Part shown: one piece after another, positions 53,948-64,000 of the stretch
Position numbering within the stretch: position 1 is the stretch's first letter
Layout of the letters: each line of letters starts with the position of its first letter
Assembly (NCBI GenBank): GCA_030620095.1
Contig: JAUTXW010000108.1
Coordinates: 1,604,356 to 1,668,355, forward strand
Origin: Kuschelorhynchus macadamiae
Lineage: Eukaryota; Arthropoda; Insecta; Coleoptera; Curculionidae
Reading direction: 5' to 3'
DNA length: 64,000 nt
Made by a program: the position numbers and the translations under genes
The notes under the pieces: model-generated
Database searches by the model: none
Told to the model about the DNA's origin: nothing
What the model saw: the letters and a program-made list of their open reading frames with translations, nothing else

Positions 53948-55010
53948 CAGCGTAAAAAGAAAAAAAATACGAAGCTACAACATTAATCTAAATTTAACTA
54001 CACAACAAACAAATATCAGAAACAGGTATTTCCCCCTCTTGTATTAATAACTGATTAAAAGCGGTCTGGCATACTTATTATAAGATTTCTCATACTGCCC
54101 TGGTCCAATTCCCCCCATATCATCTCGAGCGATTTCCTCAATTCAGCCAAGGTTTGAGACGGTCGATTTAGAGCTCTAACTTTTCTCTCCATTTGATCCC
54201 ATAAATGTTCTATATGGGTAAAGTCTGTGCTTCGAGCTGTCCAGTCCATCAGTGAGATCTCCACCTCTTCTAAGTATTCCTGCACGACTCTCACAACGTG
54301 TGGCTTTGCGTTGTCATGCATGAATAAAAAGACATTGCCTATGAAAAGTGCAAAAGCTACAACATGTGGTTGGAGGATATCAGTGATGTATTGATCAGGT
54401 GTCAACCGTTCTATAAAGATAAGTTCCGTTTCAGCCCCACACCATCACGGATCCACCACCATAACTGACAGACGTCTTAAAATTACATTGAGCCTATCGC
54501 TCGCCAGGCCCGGGAAAAACTTTAAGACGCCTGTCGTTACTATAGAGACAAAACGGGATTCATTGCTAAATAAAACGTTATCTCATTGACCTGCACCCCA
54601 TGGCAAATGCTCTCTAGCAAACTCTAGCCTTTGACGTCTATGTTGCGGTAGAAATTTGTTCTCTGCCGGAGTAGTCATTATTTTTCTTCCTTGTCCCGCT
54701 CTTCTCCTATTCGTCTCAGTTATCTGGCCAGAATTTTTGAAATAGCACTTTGACCTTTGCCCAAAAGTGTGGTAGTATCGGTCTGGGTTCTTCCTTGCTC
54801 ATGCAAGCCCCTAGCATAAGCACAGTCCTCAGGAATAATAAATCTATTAATTTTACTTTATCAGACTTTGAAGCTTTCTTATGACCCTGTCAAAAACGCT
54901 TTTCAAAAGCAAGAAACATACCTGTAATGGATCGAATGTGTTAACATGCTTTTATTTATGACGGTAAGTTTATGCAAAAAAAGGGTCGAAAGTTTTTTCT
55001 TTATACCCTG
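53948..55010 (-). mobile_element. Tc1-like element, 1063 bp, at a TA
   Basis: Ends CAGCGTAAAAAGAAAAAA and TTTTTTCTTTATACCCTG, imperfect inverted repeats, with TA at 53946-53947 and 55011-55012. The transposase is on the minus strand. It sits exactly at the centre of the fold-back palindrome. Confidence 0.75.
54055..54890 (-). pseudogene. Tc1-like DD34E transposase, broken
   Basis: In the minus direction after frame changes: FLPQHRRQRLEFAREHLPWG (about 54650-54590), VLFSNESRFVSIVTTG (first Asp changed to Asn, SNESRF for SDESRF), RLSVMVV, LIFIERLTPDQYITDIL, then the open frame 54405-54055 with FMHDNAKPHVV (second Asp) and HIEHLWDQMERKV (Glu; 34 residues between them). C-terminus RNLIISMPDRF and stop. 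The Asn at the first catalytic position and the frameshifts make it inactive. Confidence 0.83.
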
Positions 55011-55462
55011 TATGAATGTTTACCGTGTATACTTATAAGCTTTTATGCGTCTTGCGTGATTACCTGTTCTACCAAAAAATTGCAAAAAGCTAATAAGGGT
55101 TTAATAAAAACCAAATTTTTCCTATTAATACAACTAAACATTGCAAAAATCGGGTTATTTCATAAAGCTCAGAGTTGAACCAAAATTATTATACTTATTA
55201 ATAGATTATGTAGTAACTAAAACAGAGAGGAACCAGATTCAACTTCTCTCCTTTTCCACAGATCCGGTTAAAAAGTAGTCAATTTGACATGACTCCGTAC
55301 TTTTTGACTTTCCCAGTCTACTAATAACTTTTTTATTTTTTCCAACGTCGCCTATTATTAACCAAGGAATGATCTTTCAAACAGCCAAAAAAAAAATTTA
55401 AATTCGACCTATTAATAAAAAAAATGATGATGATTTTTCATATTCCATAATTTTGCAACGAT

Positions 55463-55463
<1 letters not shown>

Positions 55464-55527
<64 letters not shown>
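55464..55527. repeat. (TA)n microsatellite
   Basis: TA tract between the fold-back element and the long-TIR mariner. Confidence 0.95.
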
Positions 55528-55528
<1 letters not shown>

Positions 55529-56299
55529 TGGGTTATTCACGCAACCCGTTCATTAAAAGTTTTGATGATGCCATTTAGATAAAAATTTCAAATTTTGGGA
55601 TTAAGGTAAGGTCAAGGGGTACTTCTTTTTTGAAATATTTTCAGCTTCTTGTCATTTCCGGTTTAACCGGAAGTTGGTATCAACTTGCTTATTTTAAATA
55701 GAACATCCTGTATTTTATGATATTTTTGGATTCTACGGAAAATTTTAATGCTATTTTATGTAGCATGTCCTATACTTAAGTTCAAGCGATCTTAAGATAT
55801 TTGACCTTGAACCGAAAATGAGCCTTCGGGGTACCAAATTTTAAAATCTCATATTTTTGTAAGTTTTGAAGATATAATCTTCATATTTTGCAGACGATCG
55901 CTAAATAATCTTAGGTTTCTATTTTTGTTGTTGAATTTGCCTATTTTTATACAGGGTGTCCTAAATTCAGCGGCAAACATTCACATTTTCAAAGCCGCTA
56001 AAGTCCGTTTTTTTAAATGGGACACCCTATAACTTTATGCACTATCGAATGTAAAAAATCATTTTCTATCGAACTGTATTAAGGTTTCCTATACCCATTC
56101 GTAACCATTTTCGAAATAATTGGGTTTTATAAAAATATCGTATGTATTTGCTTAAATGTTTACATGTTCCAATGGTGAGCCATGGAAAAATAATTGAGAT
56201 CCAATATCCAATATGACAGATGATTAGTATGCGTTATTTATCGAAAGCTGTCAGTGATAAACTAAATCTTCTAAATCGAAAAAATCTATTCTATTTTAT

Positions 56300-57293
56300 A
56301 TTCATGGAGAATGTTATAAAATTTTGGAGAGAACGTGTCGTGTGTTTAATAAACGCCACCCTGATTTGCCGCCAATGAACAAGTCAAAATTCAAGATCAT
56401 TGAAACAAACTTTTTGCGTTTTGGCAAGGTTAAAGTTACGAAAAATGTTCCGAAACCAGTGACAAATGCCGAGGATAACGTAATAAACACATTAGCTTAT
56501 TTCCACGCAAACCCGCAAAGTTCAATACCGTCTGCAGAAAATGATTTGGGAATTTCTTCTTAATCTGTCCAAAGAATCTTGAGGGAACATCATATGCAGC
56601 TTTATTCCTTCCAAAACGTGCAAGCCTTGAGACCTGGTGATGACGTCCAACGAGTAGAATTTTGCGAATTCATGTTTTTGAAAATTCAAGAGGACCCTCA
56701 ATTCCTTTCAAAAATATTTTGGACCGATGAAGCGAAATTTTCTAGAGAAGGAATAACAAATAGAAGAAACGAACATTTCTGGGCAGCAGAAAATCCGCAC
56801 GCTTTACGCAAAACGCGTTCTCAAGAGAGGTTTAGCTTCAATGTTTTCGGTATAGTATTAAATAATCAGGTGCGGTACTGTATTGATGAAGACAATTTAA
56901 ACAGTGATAAGTATTTGAATTTATAGAAGAAATTCCTATTGGTGAGCTGCAAAATTATTGGTATCAATTAGATGGGGCACCAGCACATAATTCCGCTGCA
57001 GTTTATCTCCAATTATCTCTAATTTTTGAAGATCGCTGGGTTGGTCCCAATGGCCCTTGGAGATGGCCCCCGCGATCGCCTGATTTAACACCCCTAGACC
57101 TGTATTTATGGGGAATTATCAGAGGTAAAGTCTATGCTTCCCCAGTAAATAACCAACAAGAGTTACTGGACAGGATACGAACAGCTTTTGCCGAATTAGA
57201 AAACCGACAAATTCAACGCGCCACAGCAACTGTACAAAGAAGAATTGAAATGTGTCTTCAAATGAACGGACAGCCTACAGAACATTTGTTATA
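56300..57293 (+). pseudogene. DD41D transposase of the long-TIR mariner, broken
   Basis: ILERTCRVFNKRHPDLPPMN (from 56318), TNAEDNVINTLAYFHANPQS, DLGISS then a stop (56561). Next frame piece 56579-56926: REHHMQLYSFQNVQALRPGD, FWTDEAKFSREGITNRRNEH (first Asp) and HFWAAENPHALRKTRSQERF. After another break: WYQLDGAPAHNS (second Asp, about 56965), RWPPRSPDLTPLDLYLWG (third Asp, 41 residues between), and the C-terminus MCLQMNGQPTEHLL with stop at 57293. All three Asp are kept; breaks are few (a stop at 56563 and a frame change near 56920). Confidence 0.88.
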
Positions 57294-57439
57294 ATTCAAT
57301 TTTATTATTTTATTTATTTATTGTTGATTGTTAGATTGCTATAATTTTTAAGTTCACTAAAACAAGTTTAGAACAGTCTCGAACTTAGTAGATATGGTTA
57401 AAAATAATGTAAACAATTTATTACATTTTTTATAACTTT

Positions 57440-57610
57440 AACTTCTCCGAAACGAAAAAATTTCGTTTCAATCCTCTTCAATTTTCTCTTGTTCATTGGC
57501 GATATATGAGGATGTTTTTCATTAAAAACATGGCACGTTCTCTCCAATATTTTGTAACATTCTCCGCGAATATAAAATAAATTGAGAATATCAGCTTTTG
57601 AGTGTTATTC
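57440..57610 (-). pseudogene. Second copy of the mariner N-terminus in the right arm
   Basis: On the minus strand the blocks for HVFNEKHPHIS-like, NKRKLKRIETKFF-like sequence and the TTCGTTTCGGAGAAGTTAAA stretch match the plus-strand fragment 44815-44965 of the related copy and, more distantly, the gene start at 56310-56460. Stops present. Confidence 0.7.
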
Positions 57611-58272
57611 TATTTTAATTTAAAAGTTTCAAATGAGCTGTCATGTTGAATAGAAAAGCACAACAATTGTTTTTCCATGGCTTACTACGGGAAGGTGTAA
57701 GCATTTGGCAAATACATATGATAGTTTAATAAAAACCTGATTATTTCGAAAATGGTTACGAATAGGTATAGGGAATCTTAATACAGTTCGATAGACAATT
57801 AAATTCTACATTTGATAGTGCATAAAGTTATGGGGTGTCCCATTCAAAAAAACGGACTTTAGCGGCTTTGAAAATGTGAATGTTTGCCGCTGAATTTGGG
57901 ACCGATCGTCTGCAAAATATGAAGATTATATCTTCAAAACTTACAAAAATATGAGATTTTAAAATTTGGTACCCCGAAGGCTCATTTTTGGTTCAAGGTC
58001 AAGTATCTTAAGAACGCTTGAACCTAGGTATAGGACATGCTACATAAAATAGCATTAAAATTCTCCGTAAAATCCAAAAATATCATAAAATACAGGGTGT
58101 TCCATTTAAAATAAGCAAGTTGATACCAACTTCCGGTTTAACCGGAAGTGACAGGAAGTTGAAAATATTTCAAAAAAGAAGTACCCCTTGGCCTTACCTT
58201 AATCCCAAAATTAGAAATATTTATCTAAGTGGCATCATCAAAAACTTTTAATGAACGGGTTGCGTGAATAAC

Positions 58273-58637
<365 letters not shown>

Positions 58638-61600
58638 TACTGGCAAAACGCGTCGCATTTTATTTTACTATGTTTTCCGTCGCGCGAGAGTCATAAACGC
58701 GTGAAAATGAGTACGTTTCGAATTGCCCACATATCTTCGTTAGCCCGTTCAAGATCTCCATTGGTACCTTTTTATTCTTCTCTCGGATCTGTATTGTGTC
58801 GAGGACGTTAACATTTAGATGGTATCTGACCATTCTGTGGGTTTATTATTAATTTAGTGCGAGCTCACTCGCCAGACGGCCATTGTGCCAAGTGCTATAG
58901 ATATTATTTACGAAACAATCCTTGGATATGCTAATTTCCAAGAGCCCTTTTTTGATACCAATAAGAATATATTATTAATATCTGTTTCAGATCAAACTGA
59001 AAACGATTCTCAAAGGAAGATACTCATTTAAAAATAATGTTTGTTTATGTTTGGGTATCATTTTAATTTAATACAGACGCTTCTGCAATATGAAACATGA
59101 ACAGTTGTATTAAAGAGAAAAATGTGCTTCGGTTTTTTTTATTCAGTTTCATAAACTGGCAACATTTTCTGATTTATGAACAGTAATAGGGATTTTATTT
59201 TTATTTTGTAGCTTTATTAATACAACTTAAATAGCAATATCACCTTTTTGGTAAGAGAAAATAGGCGTGCATCTAAAAAGAGATATCTTTTTTTTTCGGC
59301 ATCAGTTAAAATTTGAGAAAAACTGTGTATATAAAAGTTGTTCGCCACATCACAAAGAAAATAACTCATTTAGTTTCATCTTTTTTTTATGCCGGCGCAA
59401 CAAAACATGTATTATTTATTCAAGTACGGAGAAGAAGAAGATTCACGTGTTAAAATTAAAATATCAAATTTAATTATTAATCAAATAACTTCAATGATTT
59501 TAAAATATAATCATAATAAAGAAAATTATTTTTTTTAATATTCGGTAGCAACACGCAACACGAGATGTATTATTGATTAAAGTCCTGCCACACTCTTTCT
59601 CTGTTTGATAGCAGAGAGTATTTGTTTTAAGATAATATAAATCTACACTAAGTGGTTGATTGAAAGAGAGGCAGTAAAGTTAGTATGCAAATCACCGACT
59701 GCTCAGGAAGGGCGCCAACAATTCTATACCAGTTGACTGTTAACTGCTCTAGATGTTATGAGTACCACTCCTCAAGACCACTCAGATAAAATTAATTAAA
59801 GTTAATAGTAAAAAAAAAAACAAAAAAAGCATATTCAACAAATAACATTTATTAACAAGTTCAGCGCTCCCCAAAAATATTTCCAGAAATATGTATCTCC
59901 TGTAGGTTATTTTATACAACATATAAAAGAAATTGGCCTTAATTGAAGTTTTTTTTTAAATGACAATTGACTGTGTAATGATCCTATGTTAATCAGTTTT
60001 CATACCTCATATGCTGAGAGAAAAATCTAAAGTATATTCAAATAAAGATCACTATCCAAATATTAGATCAACTGTGTAAAATGTTTATGAAAATACCTAA
60101 AGAATCACAAAACAGCAAACTAAATGTTCAATAAAACCTGAAAATTAAGTAATACGGATGAGAAAAAAAAATTTCAATCAGCTAATGACAGGTAAAAGTA
60201 ATAGACTCCATAATCTATAAATGTTTATAAAGAAAATCTTTAAGTTGTTTCAATTTACCGAACAATTTGATCTAACAGTAAAAATTTATCAAAAGATGCA
60301 AAATAATCAAGCAATTAATTAACTTCATTAATTCAAATACAATTAATAATAATAGAATAAAAGAAAAGAGTATTATGTGAATCTAAGTGCAAGCAAATAA
60401 CAAGAAAAATTTATATAACTAACTTTGAAATCCAATCACCAATATTACCTAACAAATTGACACCATTGTTTTATATCAAAATACCTTTCTAAAGCAAGGA
60501 AATACAATAAATCATAAATATCATCACATATTCCAGTAGTGTTACCTGTCTATAACATTTCTTATATACCTTGTATAAACTAACTAGATCTTATAAGTTA
60601 AAATTTCAAGATTTGATCACACTTTACAACAACACTGTATCTTAAAGTATATTATACTATCAAATGTTGGCAGACTATTGTGTCACAAACTTATACTGTG
60701 ATGTTCTGTATCTTAAAGCCTACTATACGGTCAAATGCTGACAAAAACCTATAGATTATTGTGTCCTAAACTTATAATGTGATATTTGAGTATCAGCATG
60801 AGTTATAAAGTAAAAATAATCTTACTGACAACACCAATAATCATGGTTTATGCACACCAGCAGTAGTTAGAACTTTATATCAAAAAGTATACTCTACACT
60901 CAAAAGAAATAGAAAAAGTCATAAAGTTGATCAGCAATAAACAATAAAGTCAATTCAGCACAAGGGATGTTAAAATTAAGATACTTATCTAAGTGTCTAT
61001 CAGCATCGGTGACTTAGATCAGCAGTCTATGATGTAAGTGTCATCGAAGACATTTCCAGCAGGAAAACTGGGTACGTACACACTTAAGTACTAGGTAACA
61101 GACTTCTGCTCCACTTACAATGACACATTCAGGTTCAAACCCTGGTTAGAAGAACAGGAACAAGAAGTAGAAGAGGAGGGAGAAGAAGAAAAAAAAACCC
61201 TAGAATAGTACAAACGTCTAAGATTTATACCCCAAATAAAAGTATATAAGTCTGTTTAACAACACAACACCCAGTATATCAAATAAAGAAAATAATTTCA
61301 AACAAAAATGTATCCATATTTCCCAGCTTGCCTTCATTTAAACCAATTTACCCAAATTACAAAAAATCTTAAGTCATTCTATTATAGAAATTCAAAATAT
61401 TAGGCTCGTACATGTCTATTACGATACATAATATTATCAACTGCAAACCCTTAACATTATATACAAAATATAAGCAACATATCTTTTAATTAATACTAAT
61501 ATAGGTACATTACAGCTCTTATAGTGAATAGTAACAAGAATCCACCCTTAAAATCTTGTAAATATCAATACAAAAATGCCATTACTCCAGTATAAGTAAG

Positions 61601-62689
61601 CTAATATAAGATGTTACAGACAGAAAATGTAAATCACTGATACAATATTGTTCAATTTTCAATTGTTAAAGCAGATAGCATGTATTTATATCTTATAAGG
61701 TTTTGGTCTTCAAAGAAATATGAAAATTAAAGTGATTTTCATAGATATATAGGCCTCTTTCCTAATTATAACATACACCTGTAATAGTTGTATGAAAACA
61801 ACTTATTATGCAAAAGTTAAATAACAATTGGCTTATGGAGGTTACAAATAGACCTTTTTGTATTGCAGAAATAAATTTAATAATTATAACAAACATAAGG
61901 TATATATACATTCAGCACATATCTTAAGAAAATGAAAAGTACTATTGAATACATTGTTTCCTACACAAATCAAAGGGCAATCAAGAGTGTCCCCATAGCT
62001 CTTAATTTCAATAAGTAAAATAACTCTGTGACCTTGTATTTACTTTTTTACAAGAGAATTAAGTAACAAATATATATATAAAAAAAAATATATATAAACA
62101 AAAAGACCTTAGTGATAGCCGAGAAACTATGGTAAAGGGTTTCTTATTAGTCACTTCGTAAAGTTTGTCCCATCAAAAGATATGATAGGTGGTCAAGTGC
62201 AGTTAAATCCTCACAAGAGAGTAATAAAAGGTTCCTCAACCAAAAATATTAAGGTACAACGTAATTAAATACTCATAGGAGCTTTTTTAACTAAGTTGCC
62301 GACGTAAATCCCAACAGATGGCCTGGATTAAAACAGGATCAATTCGCCGACAAACTTTCACACTTAACCTTCACCTTCCAGAGACAAGAAGCTCAACCTA
62401 CCTCACCACCAGGTCAAGGCAGCAGTAGCGGGATGACAATCCGTCAGTGGTGCCACTTTACTAAAATCAAACTGACCAAATCGGGACAATAGATCAGCCA
62501 ATCCCTGAGCTGGATCACAGGAAAGAAAAACTATTTAAAGGAGAAGAAAGTAAAATTACTAATTGAACAAAACTAAGGCGCCATCTACACGAAGACTAGT
62601 GAATTGCCTCAATATGAAGCGGAAGATTTCGCTAAGCAGAGCTATTTTTTTTTAATAAAGAGTTTAATTATTATTGTTATTATTATTTG
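58638..62689. other. AT-rich stretch without coding sequence
   Basis: About 4 kb with no protein similarity seen. It contains a two-unit repeat (CTGTATCTTAAAG at 60635 and 60706, followed by similar CAAATG-TG-CA and ATTGTGTC blocks) and the possible SINE at 60990-61200. The 61140-61195 part is a purine-rich GAA tract. Confidence 0.5.
60990..61200 (+). mobile_element. Possible tRNA-derived SINE
   Basis: CAGGTTCAAACCCTGG near 61129-61144 fits a Pol III B box with a five-pair T-arm (TCAGG/CCTGG). TAGGTAACAGA about 38 bp upstream is a weak A box. A purine-rich tail (GAAGAAGAAAAAAAAACC) follows. The rest does not fold into a good tRNA, so I read it as a SINE or tRNA relic; it could be chance. Confidence 0.3.
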
Positions 62690-63068
62690 TAATTTAATTT
62701 AACTTACCTTTTTCAATTGGACAGCTGTTTATAAATTATTAATCATTTCAGAAAATCAACTTATAGGACCACTTTTGTCTGACTATAATCTAAACCGACA
62801 GAAATGCCTAGAGCTTTTGCGGAACCAGGGTGTACTGGCTTTACGAGCTACTACGGAAAATGAGTTTAGAAGAACCTGGTTTCAACAGGATGGATGTGTG
62901 GTCCACAACACCACTCAAGTCAGGAACTTCTTAAGAGAGCAGTTTGACGAAAGAATTATTTCTTTAAATGGTCCAATAACTTGGCCTCCTAGATCCTCTG
63001 ACCTCTCGCCCTTGGATTTCTACCTCTGGGATTGCACCAAGAATAAAATCTATGAATCTGTAAATTAA
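62690..63068 (+). pseudogene. DD41D-type transposase fragment
   Basis: LLRNQGVLALRATTENEFRR, TWFQQDGCVVHN (second Asp, about 62886), then NGPITWPPRSSDLSPLDFYLW (third Asp, 41 residues between), ending KIYESVN and a stop. Neither the first Asp nor the N-terminus is found upstream, and no TIR is seen. A possible splice acceptor (ATCATTTCAG) precedes AAAATCAAC at 62751. WPPRSSD replaces the usual WPPRSPD. Confidence 0.75.
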
Positions 63069-63168
63069 TGTAACCCAGGTACGAAGTAGTCAAGAACTTA
63101 TTTAGATTTTTTTTTAGTAATTATTTACATTAATTTTGTAGTGACAATTCAATGTGTTTAATACATTA

Positions 63169-63171
63169 CTA

Positions 63172-63227
<56 letters not shown>

Positions 63228-63235
63228 TATATATA
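63169..63235. repeat. (TA)n microsatellite
   Basis: TA tract next to the mariner end at 63236. Confidence 0.95.
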
Positions 63236-64000
63236 CAGGGTGTTTCAGTTTTTTGTTGCATAACTTTAACAGTTGATAGAACTTTTCAAATTAGTGCAAA
63301 AAGTTCATATAAACATAGGTCGTGAAGCGCTTAGTTATCAAGATACAGGGTGTTAAAGTTTGCATTAAATTTTTCCTTTTTTCCATTATATCTAAACGGT
63401 TGGACATAATGGCACAAAATTGGGTATTTAGGGGTTTTTGGGTGCGGAGAAGTTAAATTCGATGTTAGTTTTCATATTGCTGCTAGAGGGCGCCACCGGC
63501 TTATCAGCACACTAACGTTATTGAACAGAACTTTTTTACCACTCGGTATATGGCTTCAGTGATTAAACTTTCTAATTCCTCCATCTCTTCTTAATAAAAA
63601 AGGTATACTTTGTTTAAGTCTCTAGAGTGCCATTTTTTAGTCTTAGACTGCCTAGCAGAACCGTGTTAATAATAACAAAAATAGTGGGCCATGAAACCTG
63701 TTGCTATGAAACCGGAAAACAAAAGTAAACTTTTGAGTAAACTTCATTCATATTTGTGTATTTTATTTGCAGAAATTTCAGTTTGCCCATTTTCTTTCTC
63801 GTTTTTTGACTTTAGTACTTTACTTAGTAAAATGCCTTCGTATTTTCTAATCAAGAGTTGGCGGATATTCATTTTATTTATGGGTTTGCAAATGGTAATT
63901 CTGCCGAAGCAGCCCACGAATACAGGCGCAGATTTCAAATAGAAGACATCCGAATCGTTCGGTTTTCGTAAGAATTCATCGACAAATAGTTGAACAGGGT
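63236..64000 (+). mobile_element. DD41D-type mariner, 5' part, runs off the window
   Basis: CAGGGTGTTTCAG follows TA; GATACAGGGTGTTAAAG lies about 110 bp inside, as at 13155 and 41619. CTAGAGGGCGCCACC (about 63483) matches GTAGGGAGCGCCACC at 13404, so this and the 13155 element belong to related families. Confidence 0.8.
63831..64000 (+). pseudogene. DUF4817-like mariner N-terminus, cut by the window end
   Basis: ATG at 63831 (MPSY), then after a one-base shift FSNQELADIHFIYGFANGNS and AEAAHEYRRRFQIEDIRIV; a further shift gives FVRIHRQIVEQG at the window end. The block order is that of 13854 and 43268. Two frameshifts in 170 bp make the copy probably inactive. Confidence 0.75.

Larger units (their letters stand above)
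53690..55463. mobile_element. Fold-back palindromic element, interrupted by Tc1
   Basis: Left arm 53690-53945 and right arm about 55013-55463 are inverted copies. Shared blocks include AATATTCCATAATTTTG, AACAGCCAAAAAAAAA, CCTATTATTAACCAAGGAAT and TTCTTTTCCACAGAT. The arms meet at GTAAACATTCA-TA-TGAATGTTTAC once the Tc1 is removed, a perfect 24-bp palindrome. The right arm has about 185 extra bp (55026-55210). No coding sequence of its own. The right end abuts (TA)n. Confidence 0.7.

Noticed and set aside
53948..55010. Treating the whole 53690-55463 region as one Tc1 with long TIRs
   Set aside because: A TA pair and inner terminal repeats mark a separate element; the flanks form a continuous palindrome after its removal. 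Not fully excluded.
60635..60790. Two-unit repeat as a satellite
   Set aside because: Only two diverged units of unequal length (71 and about 83 bp); too weak to call.

Overview
The window is AT-rich eukaryotic DNA made almost entirely of nested, mostly broken transposable elements. I recognised no host protein-coding gene, tRNA, rRNA or CRISPR array. The mix points to an arthropod, most likely an insect with a large repeat-rich genome: Penelope-like elements (PLEs) with GIY-YIG endonucleases, DD41D mariner-type elements with DUF4817-like N-termini, hAT elements, jockey/CR1-like LINEs, an R4/Dong-like LINE and long (TA)n tracts. The species cannot be told from the sequence alone.

Layout. 1-690: Tc1 relic. 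3156-3310: hAT MITE. 4493-8036: PLE family 1 as an inverted head-to-head pair, inside a dispersed repeat and bounded by a 12-bp duplication. 8195-10147: LINE relic (minus). 11508-11820: miniature PLE family 2 inverted pair. 11866-13118: R4/Dong-like LINE 3' end with a restriction-like endonuclease domain. 13155-14392: mariner N-terminus joined to a pogo/Tigger 3' end. 14967-19820: PLE family 2 inverted pair, interrupted by an apparently intact 2349-bp DD41D element (15594-17942). 19842-21720: 140-bp satellite split by a LINE. 22087-25829: hAT A. 26290-30130: PLE family 4 split by hAT B (26477-28986). 32700-37330: LINE fragment followed by a longer CR1/jockey-like LINE. 39151-40804: PLE family 3 inverted pair. 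41619-43877, 44056-46452, 49754-51977, 55528-58275 and 63236-end: DD41D-type elements with long inverted repeats. 47200-49292: hAT C. 53690-55463: fold-back palindrome with a Tc1 relic at its centre. 58276-58625: about 350 bp of (TA)n. 58626-62690: no recognisable coding sequence.

The elements share no pathway; what links them is nesting. Nesting gives a relative age order: PLE2 is older than the DD41D element inside it, PLE4 older than hAT B, the satellite older than its LINE, the dispersed repeat older than both PLE1 and the 44056 mariner. Several boundaries are exact: 8-bp duplications for hAT A, B, C and the MITE, TA for the mariners, and a TA empty site preserved in the second PLE2 arm.

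The most interesting signals are: (1) three PLE families, plus a miniature, all occurring as inverted head-to-head pairs with 3' ends outward; (2) a hammerhead-ribozyme-like motif near the 3' end of four PLE families, with a degraded core in one; (3) an intact-looking DD41D transposon with 510-bp, nearly identical inverted repeats; (4) a related mariner family whose inverted repeats include the transposase N-terminus, so that it is present at both ends.
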